Positions 9,112 through 18,151 of a stretch of DNA of 64,000 nt are shown in pieces. Positions within the stretch are counted from its first letter, which is position 1. Every line of letters starts with the position of its first letter. The notes under the pieces were generated by a model that did no database searches, was not told the DNA's origin, and worked only from the letters and a program-made list of their open reading frames with translations. Made by a program: the position numbers and the translations under genes. Source of the DNA: Sandaracinaceae bacterium (GTDB taxonomy: Bacteria; Myxococcota_A; Polyangia; Polyangiales; JADJQN01); NCBI GenBank assembly GCA_016712745.1, contig JADJQN010000003.1, positions 1,054,001 through 1,118,000 of the forward strand, read 5' to 3'.

Positions 9112-9488
9112 CGTCCACTTGTCCAGCGCCGAGGTCGAGATCTACGACGGAGCGCCACGTTTCGGAAACGGATCGCCTATGACTCGCTGTTCGCGAGCTC
9201 GAAAGGTGTCCGTGAGATGAGCGATGCGGACGCTGCGCGCTGACCTTCGTGAGCACGTCCAACACGCGATGCGATAGCCCGGCGCGTGCACCTTGGCATG
9301 AACTGCGAGACTGGCTCAGCGTCGCCATGTGCTGCAGCTAGCCACGCCGCAAAACGCGCCACGCACGCGCGCGCTCCCTGAAGTGCGGCGAAACACCTCG
9401 TTTCCTTGCGCGATCGCGAGATTTCAATTCGTTACGCATCGCGAGTGGGGGATGCGATCGGCGTGCCCCGGCTGTATCGTCCTTCGCA
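9112..9488. other. 377-bp gene-free stretch between tRNA-Leu and the two-component genes
   Basis: Frames here are short, lack ribosome binding sites and have no recognisable sequence. The stretch should hold the end of the tRNA transcript and the promoter of the response regulator, but I find no convincing -35/-10 pair, terminator or repeat. The last 60 bases before 9489 are somewhat AT-richer. Confidence 0.5.
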
Positions 9489-10202
9489 ATGAACGCAGTA
9501 CCTCAAGACCGGCTTTCGTTGTTGCTCGTCGAAGATGATGAGCGTCTCGCTCGCTTTGTAATGGAGTTTCTCGAGAAGCACTCCGTTACCACCACCCTCG
9601 TGAGCGATGGCAATGAGGCGATTCGCGAAGCGACCAAAACCAACTACGACGCCGTCGTGCTCGACATCATGTTGCCCGGCAAAGACGGTATTGAAGTCTG
9701 TCGCTCGTTGCGGGAGCGCTCCTCGGTGCCGATTCTCTTCGTGACGGCGCGCACAGAAGAGTCCGATCGCGTGCACGGCTTCGATGTCGGCGCCGACGAC
9801 TATGTCACCAAGCCTTTCTCGCCGAAGGAGTTGCTCGCGCGCGTGCGGGCTCTCGTTCGTCGCGCGCGCGGCGAAGTCGGCCCCAAAGCGGCGGTCCTTA
9901 GCGTTGGCAGCCTTACCCTCGACCTCGAACGTCGCTTGGCGACACGCAGTGGCAAGGCGCTCGACCTTTCCTCGCGTGAAATTGAGCTCTTGCGCATCTT
10001 TATGGAGAACACGGGCCGTGTCCTTCCCCGCGAGCGTATCGTCGAGCTGCTCCACGGTAGCGCCGAAGATGCATTCGACCGCTCGATTGACGTAGCGGTG
10101 CATCGCCTCCGTCAAAAGCTCCTCGACGACCCGAGCAAGCCCCAGTTGCTCAAAACCGTACGTGGTGCAGGCTACGTGCTTGTCGATGGGGAACTTGAGT
10201 GA
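9489..10202 (+). CDS. OmpR/PhoB-family response regulator
   Basis: This 237-residue regulator has a receiver domain (about 9-120) with acidic pair D16-D17, phospho-acceptor D59 in VLDIMLPGKDG, T86 and K108 (VTKPFSP). A C-terminal winged-helix DNA-binding domain (about 135-235) has RELELL-like and LLKTVRGAGYVL signatures of the OmpR group. It binds promoter DNA as a dimer after phosphorylation by its partner kinase, whose GTG start overlaps its TGA by 4 bases. The target regulon is unknown. RstA/OmpR-type naming would be a guess, so no symbol is given. Confidence 0.95.
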   Translation: MNAVPQDRLSLLLVEDDERLARFVMEFLEKHSVTTTLVSDGNEAIREATKTNYDAVVLDIMLPGKDGIEVCRSLRERSSVPILFVTARTEESDRVHGFDVGADDYVTKPFSPKELLARVRALVRRARGEVGPKAAVLSVGSLTLDLERRLATRSGKALDLSSREIELLRIFMENTGRVLPRERIVELLHGSAEDAFDRSIDVAVHRLRQKLLDDPSKPQLLKTVRGAGYVLVDGELE

Positions 10203-11581
10203 ATGAAATAGCGGCGCCGCGATTTCGCAGGCGCATGCTCCTTCGCATCGCGCTCTACGGTTTTTCGCTCCTCTTCCTGTGCACGACCGCCTTCATGACG
10301 GTCTACCTCACAATGGTGCAGCCTGGCCTTGAGCGTGAGCGCATTGGCCGTCTCACGCGCGCCATGGACGCGGCATTTGAGTCGCGCCAGATGCCCGTCG
10401 TCTTGGCGGCGCAGACACGTGCGCTTCACCACGAGCCCTTCATTCGAATGAGTGTCTACGCGGCCGATGGAAGCTTGCTTCTAACCAATGAAGATCCTCC
10501 CCTTGCGCCCGCGCACGCCGATGAGATCGCACGGATGCGCGCAACTAATGAGGCGCAACCGATGAACACGGAAGGCCGCATGATGGTCGGCGCATACGAT
10601 GGATCGGCCTATCTCGGTTACGCCGTCTACGTGTGGCGCTCGCCGCCCTTCCGCACGAACGCCACCTTCTTGGCGCTCGCCGCGATGCTCGGCGTGCTCG
10701 CAATATTCTCGTTCGTGTTTGCGCGTCGGCTTGCCGCGCCCCTTGAAGAGCTGTCCGATGCTGTGAACGCTTTTGGTGCCGGCGATACCGCGGCACGTGT
10801 TCGCAGCACACGCAACGACGAGCTTGGCGATCTGGCACGTTCCTTCGACGGTATGGCAGACAGAGTCGCCGGTATGCTGAAGACGGAGCGTGAGCTGCTT
10901 GCCAACGTTTCGCACGAGTTGCGGACGCCGATCGCGCGCATGCGCACCGTGCTCGAGATCATAGAGGAAGGTGACGCGGCGCGCGCCCGCCGCGGAATGG
11001 TAGAGATCGCTGAAGACCTAGGGGAGCTTGAGCGCCTCGTTGCGGACGTCCTCATGGCGGCTCGTCTCGATCTTGCCGCGGGTCGAACGCCCAAAGATCT
11101 ACCGCCCCTTCGGACGGAACGCATCGACGCCCACAGCATCGCCGAGCAAGCCGTCGCTCGACTGCGGGTGCAAGATCCAAAACGCACCGTGGTGCTGACC
11201 GAATCAACCAGCAAAGCTCTTGTCGAAGCCGACCGCGCGCTTCTGCGCCGGGCCATGGACAATCTGCTCGACAACGCGCGCAAGTATTCGCCCACCACAA
11301 CAGCGATCGACGTTTCACTTCGCGAGCAGGACGGTCAGGTTGCCTTTGAAGTCGCTGATCGCGGCATGGGCATCACCGAAAGCGATCGCGCGCAACTCTT
11401 CACGCCATTCTTTCGAGGCGACAAAAGCCGCTCACGCGCCGCTGGGGGCGTAGGCCTCGGCCTTGTGCTCACTCGTCGCATCGTTGAAGCGCATCAGGGC
11501 ACGATCGAGATACGCCCGCGCGATGGCGGCGGAACGGTGGCGGCGTTTCAGATCCCGTCGGCCCATTCGCTTAGCGCTTGA
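10199..11581 (+). CDS. Sensor histidine kinase, partner of the OmpR-type regulator
   Basis: A 460-residue inner-membrane kinase starting at GTG inside the regulator stop (GTGA overlap). TM1 is about residues 13-38, followed by a periplasmic sensor of about 110 residues without a recognised domain, TM2 at about 150-172, then HAMP (ending in DELGDLARSFDGMADRV). The HisKA domain has phospho-acceptor H239 in NVSHELRTPIARM. The HATPase_c domain has an N box (DNLLDNARKYSP), DRGMGI, and a GGVGLGLVL glycine-rich lid. It ends 11 bases before the convergent YchJ-like gene. The signal is unknown. Confidence 0.94.
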   Translation: MNEIAAPRFRRRMLLRIALYGFSLLFLCTTAFMTVYLTMVQPGLERERIGRLTRAMDAAFESRQMPVVLAAQTRALHHEPFIRMSVYAADGSLLLTNEDPPLAPAHADEIARMRATNEAQPMNTEGRMMVGAYDGSAYLGYAVYVWRSPPFRTNATFLALAAMLGVLAIFSFVFARRLAAPLEELSDAVNAFGAGDTAARVRSTRNDELGDLARSFDGMADRVAGMLKTERELLANVSHELRTPIARMRTVLEIIEEGDAARARRGMVEIAEDLGELERLVADVLMAARLDLAAGRTPKDLPPLRTERIDAHSIAEQAVARLRVQDPKRTVVLTESTSKALVEADRALLRRAMDNLLDNARKYSPTTTAIDVSLREQDGQVAFEVADRGMGITESDRAQLFTPFFRGDKSRSRAAGGVGLGLVLTRRIVEAHQGTIEIRPRDGGGTVAAFQIPSAHSLSA

Positions 11582-11592
11582 GCCTTGCGCAG

Positions 11593-12057
11593 CTACGCGT
11601 CGATGGCCGCGATCGTCAGCTTGCGCGGGTCGGTTTTGATCTCGGCGCGCCCTTTGGGCATCCCGAAGAGATAACGCCAGCCGCTACCGTCGTTGGCAAA
11701 GCTCGAGATCTCCACGAAAGAGAGGTCTTTCGCGCCGTGCAAAACCACCGCATAGAAGAGCACGCGCGCTACGCCTTCGTGGTCGGGCGGCCGCGTATCC
11801 AGAATGTCCAGCGACTTGTAAACGAGGCCGGCCAAGCCGGCTTTCATGTGCGCAACAAAGACGTTGGGGTCGCGTTCGCGTTCGTCGTGGTCTTTGTGCA
11901 AGGTATGCCAAAGGTAGGTCGCCTTCCTTTTAACGAAGGCCGAGAAGCGCGAGCGCATCAGGATTTCGGCGTTGGTAGGCTCTGCGCGCCCTTCATGAAA
12001 AGGCGCGCAGCATTCCTCGTAACTGGCGTCACGACCGCACGGACAGGGGGCGCTCAT
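11593..12057 (-). CDS. YchJ/UPF0225-type SEC-C protein
   Basis: This 154-residue cytoplasmic protein begins with a SEC-C-like zinc-binding motif (C5, C7, C16, C17 in APCPCGRDASYEECC), followed by the YchJ core (LMRSRFSAFV, YLWHTLH, LEI-type beta strands in an NTF2-like cone). The family is widespread; biochemical function is not established. It begins 8 bases before the stop of the upstream copper-protein gene on the same strand. Length matches the family (about 150-160). Confidence 0.85.
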   Translation of the reverse strand: MSAPCPCGRDASYEECCAPFHEGRAEPTNAEILMRSRFSAFVKRKATYLWHTLHKDHDERERDPNVFVAHMKAGLAGLVYKSLDILDTRPPDHEGVARVLFYAVVLHGAKDLSFVEISSFANDGSGWRYLFGMPKGRAEIKTDPRKLTIAAIDA

Positions 12058-12065
12058 GACTCAGC

Positions 12066-13016
12066 TCAGAGCGTACACGTCACGTACGTATCGCGGGAGG
12101 CGGGGTAACGGTAGATACCCGCGTAGCACATCTCGTCTTCAGAGCTCTCGCCGAAATGAATGGTACGCGACGTCGGGTTATCGTACGTGCAGTCGACACG
12201 GATGCGATCGCCGATACCAAGCTCGACGGTCGGTGCAATCGGCCGATAGGTCTGATCGTCAAACGAGTACTCGGTATCGAGAACCGTTGTTTCGGCGCCG
12301 CTTGCCGGCACGACACTGACGGTCATGTGAGTCGCGGTCTGATGCATGTGCGGAAAGACCGAGAAAACCGTTTGTGCATGAGCGAAGGTGCAATAACCCG
12401 TCTGCGTCGTCACTTGGCGCGGAGGAATATTGAGGCCCTCGTCTTTACCTGCGAGAACGATCTCGACTTCATGCACAACCTCCGAAGCGTCGAGCGTTGT
12501 GACGCGAATTCCTGACGTATCGTTCAACGTCTCCGTCGTGCTGCTGTTATAGAGATGTAGATTCAGAAGAAGCTGCGCGCCCGCGGGGATGCGCACGGCG
12601 ATGCCCTGAGGGAACACGAGTGAGTCGGTTCCGACACCTGACCCATAGAGCATGTCCGGGCCGTTGACGAAGCCGTTGCAATCCACGGTGCCGTCTGGGG
12701 TGCCGTCATGCGGCGCAATCGTGAGGACGGTGTGATGGGTCCCCCGTGGCGTGGTCGGGATGAACGAATTCACGAACATCTCTTCCGGGACTGTTACGCG
12801 CACGCAAACGTAGTTTTCGGTCGAAGGCGGAAGCGTCCAACTCCCTCCAATGAGCAGGCGACTCGTGTCGGTGGGACCGGTATCTGCTCCGACCACGCCC
12901 GAGTCGGTGCCAGAGGTGCCACCGTCGGTGCCGTTGTTTTCTGTAGCACCGCCACCGCACGCGAACAGGGCGCTCGCTACAGAAAGAACACCCATCGTCG
13001 TGATTGCGCGTTTCAT
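12066..13016 (-). CDS. Lipoprotein with copper type II ascorbate-dependent monooxygenase fold
   Basis: The 316-residue protein has a signal peptide with lipobox LFAC (Cys about 20), then a Gly/Thr/Asp linker. The remainder resembles the peptidylglycine alpha-hydroxylating/dopamine beta-monooxygenase fold. All six copper ligands can be placed: H94-H95 (THHTVL) and H154 (NLHLYN) for the CuH site; H223 and H225 (PHMHQT) and M296 (DEMCYAG) for CuM. The spacing is close to that of mammalian PHM (107/108, 172, 242/244, 314). It probably hydroxylates or binds copper on the envelope surface; the substrate is unknown. Bacterial members are often annotated only as hypothetical. Its start is 68 bases after the end of a small winged-helix gene. 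Confidence 0.82.
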   Translation of the reverse strand: MKRAITTMGVLSVASALFACGGGATENNGTDGGTSGTDSGVVGADTGPTDTSRLLIGGSWTLPPSTENYVCVRVTVPEEMFVNSFIPTTPRGTHHTVLTIAPHDGTPDGTVDCNGFVNGPDMLYGSGVGTDSLVFPQGIAVRIPAGAQLLLNLHLYNSSTTETLNDTSGIRVTTLDASEVVHEVEIVLAGKDEGLNIPPRQVTTQTGYCTFAHAQTVFSVFPHMHQTATHMTVSVVPASGAETTVLDTEYSFDDQTYRPIAPTVELGIGDRIRVDCTYDNPTSRTIHFGESSEDEMCYAGIYRYPASRDTYVTCTL

Positions 13017-13084
13017 TGAAGTCTCCTCACTCGTTGCACGCCGCCGTACCTCGGAGCGTGCACAGTATGAAGACAGCGCGAGAG

Positions 13085-13354
13085 CTACGCTACTCTTCGG
13101 AGCGGCTCGGCACGGAGCGCGCCGGTGTCGTACGACGCGGCGACCACGAGCCCGCGCATACTTAGACGTACACGTGCGGCATCGCAGAGTCCGAGATCGT
13201 CGAGGCGCTTCAGCGAGCGACTGACGAGAATGCTGGAAGTGCCTAGGCGACGAGCAATCGTGAGCTCATCGACACGGGCGCCTTCGCGCGTGAGTTGGAA
13301 AAGAGCTTCGAGCGTTTCGAACAGAGTGAAGTGTTGCATGGCCTCACCATGCAT
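13085..13354 (-). CDS. Small winged-helix DNA-binding protein
   Basis: This 89-residue protein is essentially one winged-helix domain: helix (FETLEALFQLTREG), then helix-turn-helix (ELTIARRLGTSSILVSRSLKRLDDLGLC) and a wing (RVRLSMRGLVVAAS). It resembles the MarR/IclR/DtxR N-terminal domain without an effector domain. ATG at 13354 or ATG at 13339 (84 residues) are both possible; the GTGAGG before the second is spaced only 2 bases, so the first is used. It sits between a glycosyltransferase gene and the copper lipoprotein gene on the same strand, and could regulate the latter; this is inference. Confidence 0.68.
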   Translation of the reverse strand: MHGEAMQHFTLFETLEALFQLTREGARVDELTIARRLGTSSILVSRSLKRLDDLGLCDAARVRLSMRGLVVAASYDTGALRAEPLRRVA

Positions 13355-13423
13355 CCAGTACTGATAGTGCGTCCAGTTTCCGACATTCAGTTTAGAAACT
13401 TTCTTCGAACTATCTGAAATCGC

Positions 13424-16174
13424 TCACAAATCCAGCTCGACCATGAGGAACTTGTTGTTTTCGCGCATGCCGGTGACCGGTGTCACAACCCGTGGCGAAA
13501 CCAGGCTGCGGAAGCTCTCCATGCGACTGTGCTCGAACATCACGAAGGCATGCGCCCCTCGATGACGTTCGATCCATTGGCGGAATTTCGCGTTGTCGAG
13601 GTCCACGAATTTTTCGACGTGGTTGCCGGTGTAGAAGTTCTCGCCCTTCCAGTTCATCTGCCACGCGACGAGCGGATCATCGGGGGAGCGACGCCGCTGG
13701 AAGTATTGCTGGATGACTTCTTTCTGTCCCCAGTGCGGAGAGAGATCGATCAGGTAGACGTCGAGTGACCAAACCGCGAAGCAAAGCGCGACACCGAGGA
13801 GAGCGCGCGTTGCGATCGGACGCAGCGCACGGAAGACCGCGAGCACCAGGAAGAGCGTCGCAGTGAATCCGAAGCCGGTGAGGATTGGGCGGTAGTCAAA
13901 AACATCCGGCCACGCGCGACCGTAGTTGTACACGAAGAGATGAATGAGCCGCTCGTAACCGTAAGGATGTTGTGTCGTGACCCACGAGAGATCGCGGCCG
14001 ACGAATGCTGCGACGACTGGCGCGCATGCGAGCGCAGTTCCAACGCCAGCGATTTGCCAAACAGGCGTGCTGTTTGTTTTTGCGTTGCGGCGCAGCGCGC
14101 GCGCGGCGATGAACGCGAGGCCGATGCCGATTGCGATCAAGCCGATCGAGATCGCAGCGTTCCACTTGTGCTCCAGCACCCAATCTTGACGCTCTGCGCC
14201 GGGCGTTTCGAATGGAATCGCCCCGCGCACATCACCAATCAGGCCGCCGATGCCAAGTACAGAACAGGCTGCTGCTCCGATGCCGCAGGCCATCGTCCAC
14301 ACGCGCGTCCTCAGCGGAATTTCGTCGGTGTCGCCGAGCATGCGATCGACGACGAGGCCAACAAGGATCGCGACGGGCGGAACTGCCGGGAAGATGTAGT
14401 GATGGAATTTGGTGACCATCGCATTGAAGAGCACAAAGGCGCCGACGAACCAAAGCGCAATGAGCGTGGTCATGTCGCGACGCGGATCGATGTTCGCTTC
14501 GACTGACGGCTCATTCGACACAGCCGTGTGCTTTGACTTCATGTGCAAGAAGATCGTGAGCGCGGCTGGTGCGAGGGCTATCCACGGGAACATGCCCGGA
14601 CCGAGCTGCGCCATGAAGTAATCGATGGGCCCGTTGTCGCCGTGCACACCGCTCGTCAAACGCGCCAAGTGATCGTGCACGAGCAGGCGATCGGTAAACG
14701 CAGGCCCGTGGCGCATATACATCGCGACAAACCACGGGAGCCCCGTGACAACGACGATCAAAATTCCTAGAGCAACGCGCAGGTGCCCATCGAGCAAGAG
14801 GCCCCAACGGCGCGATGCAATGAGATAGAGCAGGGCCACGAGACCCGGCAACGCAAAGCCGGGGATGCCCTTCGCCATAAAGGCGAGACCGCAGAACACG
14901 TAGAAGCCGAACATGAAGAGTGAGCGCGCGCGCTTCTCGCGGAAAATGAAGTAGAGCACGACGCTGATACCGAGCGCCCAGATGAGACCCTGAACGATGG
15001 GCTGTGTGGCGATGCCATTGAAGGCCGGATCGTTGGTGGCAAGAATCGGATCGCCGGTGATGCTCGTCTCTGGAGTGGCGCCGCTGTTGCCTGGTGACCC
15101 GTAGATGAATTGATCGCGATGCCACGCGAAGAGAAAGCCTGCTTGAAACGCGATGTTGCGCGAGGCGAGGTAGAGAGCCTGCGGAAGCGCGATCATCGTG
15201 ACGACCGCAATCATGGTGTGGCGTCCCGACCAGACGAAGGGGCCGACGCGGTATTCCTTAATGACGCGCGTCGGGTCTTCGCAGACGGCGAGCATGAAGC
15301 AAGCCATGGCGATTATCATCGTGCCGACGAAGTGCATGTCGGTGATTGCTTGATGTGAGAGCAGGAAGAAGTGCGGCATCGTCGCAAGGACGGTTGCGCA
15401 AAGTACGCCGGCGCGTTTACCGAACGAACGTGAAATCGCGGAGTAGACCGCGAGCAGTGCACCGATGGCGATGAAGTAAACCGGAAGACGAAGGGCCCAT
15501 TCCGGATGAGCCGGATTGCCCATCGGGTGATAGTTGAAGCCGAGCACGCCCATCGTGAGCGCCTCAAACCAGAAGATGAAAATGGGCTTCGACCAGAACC
15601 AGTTTTCGTTGGCCCACCAAAGGCTGATCCAGTCATCGCGTGACAGGATCTCGCGCGATACCTCGCCGTAATGCGTTTCCCACGGATCCCACAAGCCGTA
15701 GGAACCGAGCATGGGAAGGATCAAGAGCGAGCCCATCACGAAGACGAGCAAGGCGGGCCTGCGAATCGCCGAAACACCGAGCGCCAAGAGCGAGGCGACG
15801 ATGATGAAGGGCAACTGATGAAAACCGAAGACAACCGAGCCGCCGATCAGAATGACGATCGCGAGCGGGAGCATCATCTTCGGAGCCATCCAGTCCGGCT
15901 CGCCCTCCTGTGCACTGAAGAGGCTGACGCGTGGCAGGTCCGTAGGAACGTTCGCCGGCTTCAGGATGCCGAACGCGTCGAGCAATCCGAGGGTCGCGCC
16001 CATCATCGCGAGGATGCCGTAGAGGGGTCCGTGCCAGATCTGCGCGTCGTTCGCCATCAAGAGGAAGGTCGCGAACACAAAAACGAAGAAGATGGCGCTG
16101 CCACGCCAGACGTGGCGGGGGACTTTGCGGCCGCTTGGTTTTGCGGCGGCTTCGGACGTGGTCGAAGAAGACAT
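13424..16174 (-). CDS. ArnT/PMT-like GT39-family integral-membrane glycosyltransferase
   Basis: A 916-residue polytopic protein with about a dozen or more membrane helices. The first extracytoplasmic loop has GLWDPWETHYGEVSREI, the acidic motif typical of ArnT/PMT-type GT-C enzymes, and later FWFEALTM and LRLPVYF, typical of ArnT relatives. Such enzymes transfer a sugar from a polyprenyl-phosphate donor to lipid A, protein or a glycan at the periplasmic face. At 916 residues it is longer than ArnT (about 550): there are extra N-terminal helices and a long mid-region insert with FMAKGIPGF. No arn genes or lipid-A partners are nearby, so the acceptor is unknown. A GGAG lies 10 bases before ATG 16174. 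Confidence 0.85.
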   Translation of the reverse strand: MSSSTTSEAAAKPSGRKVPRHVWRGSAIFFVFVFATFLLMANDAQIWHGPLYGILAMMGATLGLLDAFGILKPANVPTDLPRVSLFSAQEGEPDWMAPKMMLPLAIVILIGGSVVFGFHQLPFIIVASLLALGVSAIRRPALLVFVMGSLLILPMLGSYGLWDPWETHYGEVSREILSRDDWISLWWANENWFWSKPIFIFWFEALTMGVLGFNYHPMGNPAHPEWALRLPVYFIAIGALLAVYSAISRSFGKRAGVLCATVLATMPHFFLLSHQAITDMHFVGTMIIAMACFMLAVCEDPTRVIKEYRVGPFVWSGRHTMIAVVTMIALPQALYLASRNIAFQAGFLFAWHRDQFIYGSPGNSGATPETSITGDPILATNDPAFNGIATQPIVQGLIWALGISVVLYFIFREKRARSLFMFGFYVFCGLAFMAKGIPGFALPGLVALLYLIASRRWGLLLDGHLRVALGILIVVVTGLPWFVAMYMRHGPAFTDRLLVHDHLARLTSGVHGDNGPIDYFMAQLGPGMFPWIALAPAALTIFLHMKSKHTAVSNEPSVEANIDPRRDMTTLIALWFVGAFVLFNAMVTKFHHYIFPAVPPVAILVGLVVDRMLGDTDEIPLRTRVWTMACGIGAAACSVLGIGGLIGDVRGAIPFETPGAERQDWVLEHKWNAAISIGLIAIGIGLAFIAARALRRNAKTNSTPVWQIAGVGTALACAPVVAAFVGRDLSWVTTQHPYGYERLIHLFVYNYGRAWPDVFDYRPILTGFGFTATLFLVLAVFRALRPIATRALLGVALCFAVWSLDVYLIDLSPHWGQKEVIQQYFQRRRSPDDPLVAWQMNWKGENFYTGNHVEKFVDLDNAKFRQWIERHRGAHAFVMFEHSRMESFRSLVSPRVVTPVTGMRENNKFLMVELDL

Positions 16175-16316
16175 AAAAGGAAAGCTCCGAACCGCTCAAA
16201 TCAGCGAAATGAAACGGCCTTCTGGGTCAAAGCCGGCGGAGCATAGACACGTCGCGCGGCAAGGTAAAGCCGGCGAGGTTTGATCCTTGGGGAGGGGGAT
16301 GTTAGGACGGGTACCG

Positions 16317-17159
16317 ATGTTTCGACCGTGGCAGAAGAGGGCGACAGTCCTCGCTGTGCTGGTAGGTCTGGCCGGGAGCCAGGTCCTCGCTGCGCCTGCA
16401 TCAGCGGACGGAAACCCAATGCACCGCGCCGGAGCCGCCCAAGCCCACGTCACTGGGGCGAGCGCGGTACGTAGTCCTGCCCCCCCGCCCGTCGCAATTC
16501 GGCCCTTCGTGATTGTTCGCGGCGATGACCATCGACGCTTCGAGCTGAGTCCGGCAAGTGACCAGGGAGGGTTTGACGCAACGGACTTGGCGGTAGCCCA
16601 GGAAGCTTTCTCCTACCGCAACGACCAGTCGACCCACGAGGTCGAGCCTCGTGTCCTAGATTTGGCGTACCGCGCGATGCTTCATTTCAACGCGCCACAC
16701 GTAGTTTTGGTGAGCGGCTTTCGTCGCACCCGCGTGACCAGCCGCCATTCGCATGGCCGCGCTATCGATATGCATCTGCCCGACGTGAGCGTGCGCGAGC
16801 TTGCGTCGTGGCTCGAGCAGAGCGGCTTTGTGGGCGTGGGGATTTATCCGCGCAGCGGCTTCGTTCATCTCGATGTGCGTGGCTCAAGTTATTTCTGGGT
16901 CGACAATTCCGGTTCGGGCCGCCGAGGTCGGGCGCGCCCGCGCCGAATGGAATCGGCCGCGCACTACGATCAGCTCGCGCGCGAGCGCGGCGAGACGCCA
17001 GACCCTGAAGTGGTCTCGGCCGAAGAGGCAGAAGAGACGATTGCCGAGACGAGGCAAGCCGCTCGCAGGCATCATGGCCGACATGCCGCACGTCGACACG
17101 GCGTGCGCCATCATCGTCGACCACGCGCGCGTGCAGCACGAGCACCTCACTCGGGCTGA
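16317..17159 (+). CDS. Secreted MepK/YcbK-like (DUF882, peptidase M15) murein peptidase
   Basis: The protein is about 280 residues from ATG 16317 (AGGA 9 bases upstream); ATG 16299 and TTG 16287 are in-frame alternatives. A signal peptide ends at APASA (residue 30). The catalytic domain (about 60-195) has SGFRRTRVTSRHSHGRAID and GFVHLDVRG; H146, D151 and H184 are the expected zinc ligands. MepK-type enzymes cleave peptidoglycan cross-links in the periplasm. The C-terminal 80 residues are Arg/His-rich and probably disordered, possibly cell-wall binding. The fah gene starts 11 bases after its stop, so it may be co-transcribed with the tyrosine operon, which is metabolically unrelated. Confidence 0.84.
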   Translation: MFRPWQKRATVLAVLVGLAGSQVLAAPASADGNPMHRAGAAQAHVTGASAVRSPAPPPVAIRPFVIVRGDDHRRFELSPASDQGGFDATDLAVAQEAFSYRNDQSTHEVEPRVLDLAYRAMLHFNAPHVVLVSGFRRTRVTSRHSHGRAIDMHLPDVSVRELASWLEQSGFVGVGIYPRSGFVHLDVRGSSYFWVDNSGSGRRGRARPRRMESAAHYDQLARERGETPDPEVVSAEEAEETIAETRQAARRHHGRHAARRHGVRHHRRPRARAARAPHSG

Positions 17160-17170
17160 TTGAGGAGAAC

Positions 17171-18151
17171 ATGAAGCTCGCCACATTGCGGGATGGATCC
17201 AGAGACGGAATCCTCATCGTCGTTCGCAAGGACGGAAACGGTTTCACCAAAGCCACTGGCATCGCCAAGACGATGCAGCTCGCACTCGATACCTGGGATG
17301 AAAGCGCGCCGAAGCTTCTCGCTCTGGCCGCGGATCTCGAAGCAAGCCGCGCCGTGTCCGAGCCGCTCGATGTAAGGCACCTCCATTCGCCTTTGCCGCG
17401 CGCGTACGAGTGGGTCGATGGCTCGGCCTACATTCATCACATCGTTCTCGTGCGAAAGGCGCGCGGGGCGGAGCCGCCTGAAACGCTGATGACCGATCCC
17501 CTTGTTTATCAGGGCGGTTCGGGCGTTTTTCTCGGACCGACGGAAGACATCCCGCTCGTTGATGAGTCGTGGGGCCTCGATTTCGAGGCCGAGGTTTGCG
17601 TGGTGCTTGGCGACACTCCGCAGGGCACGAAGAAAGAAGACGCGCACAAATACATCCGCCTCTTCATGCTCGCGAACGACATCACGCTTCGCAATTTGAT
17701 TCCACCCGAGCTCGCCAAGGGCTTTGGCTTCTTTCAGTCAAAACCTGCGACTGCGTTTTCGCCCTTTGCAGTCACGCCCGATGAGCTCGGCGATGCTCTG
17801 CGCGACGGACGCGTGCATCTGCGTCTCCGATCGACGTTGAATGGCACCCTTGCAGGAGATCCGGAAGCGGGTCCCGAAATGCATTTTTCGTTTCATGACC
17901 TGATCGCTCATCTTGCGCGCACGCGCAGCTACACGGCCGGCACCATCGTCGGCAGCGGCACGGTGTCGAACGTCGACTCGGCGCGCGGCGTTTCCTGTCT
18001 CGCGGAACGGCGCACGCGCGAAACCCTCGAGGGTGGCAAGCCCGTGACGCCGTTTATGAAGCCCAACGATCGAATCGAAATCGAAATGCTCAACGCACAA
18101 GGCGCGTCGATCTTCGGACGCATCGCACAGAAAGTAGTCGCACGCTCATGA
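17171..18151 (+). CDS. Fumarylacetoacetate hydrolase family protein, tyrosine catabolism
   Basis: A 326-residue FAH-fold enzyme. The active-site region contains DFEAEVCVVLGD (two metal-binding Glu) and LANDITLRNL (metal-binding Asp), then GSGTVSN near the C-terminus. In this operon it should hydrolyse fumarylacetoacetate to fumarate and acetoacetate, the last step of tyrosine degradation. It is shorter than animal FAH (about 420) and of the bacterial 320-340 residue type. GAGGAG precedes ATG 17171. The stop overlaps maiA by ATGA. The specific substrate is inferred from neighbours hppD, hgd and maiA. Confidence 0.9.
   Translation: MKLATLRDGSRDGILIVVRKDGNGFTKATGIAKTMQLALDTWDESAPKLLALAADLEASRAVSEPLDVRHLHSPLPRAYEWVDGSAYIHHIVLVRKARGAEPPETLMTDPLVYQGGSGVFLGPTEDIPLVDESWGLDFEAEVCVVLGDTPQGTKKEDAHKYIRLFMLANDITLRNLIPPELAKGFGFFQSKPATAFSPFAVTPDELGDALRDGRVHLRLRSTLNGTLAGDPEAGPEMHFSFHDLIAHLARTRSYTAGTIVGSGTVSNVDSARGVSCLAERRTRETLEGGKPVTPFMKPNDRIEIEMLNAQGASIFGRIAQKVVARS

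Noticed and set aside
9025..9488. tRNA-Leu as an integration site with an island downstream
   Set aside because: No integrase, no duplicated tRNA 3' end and normal housekeeping-type genes follow.
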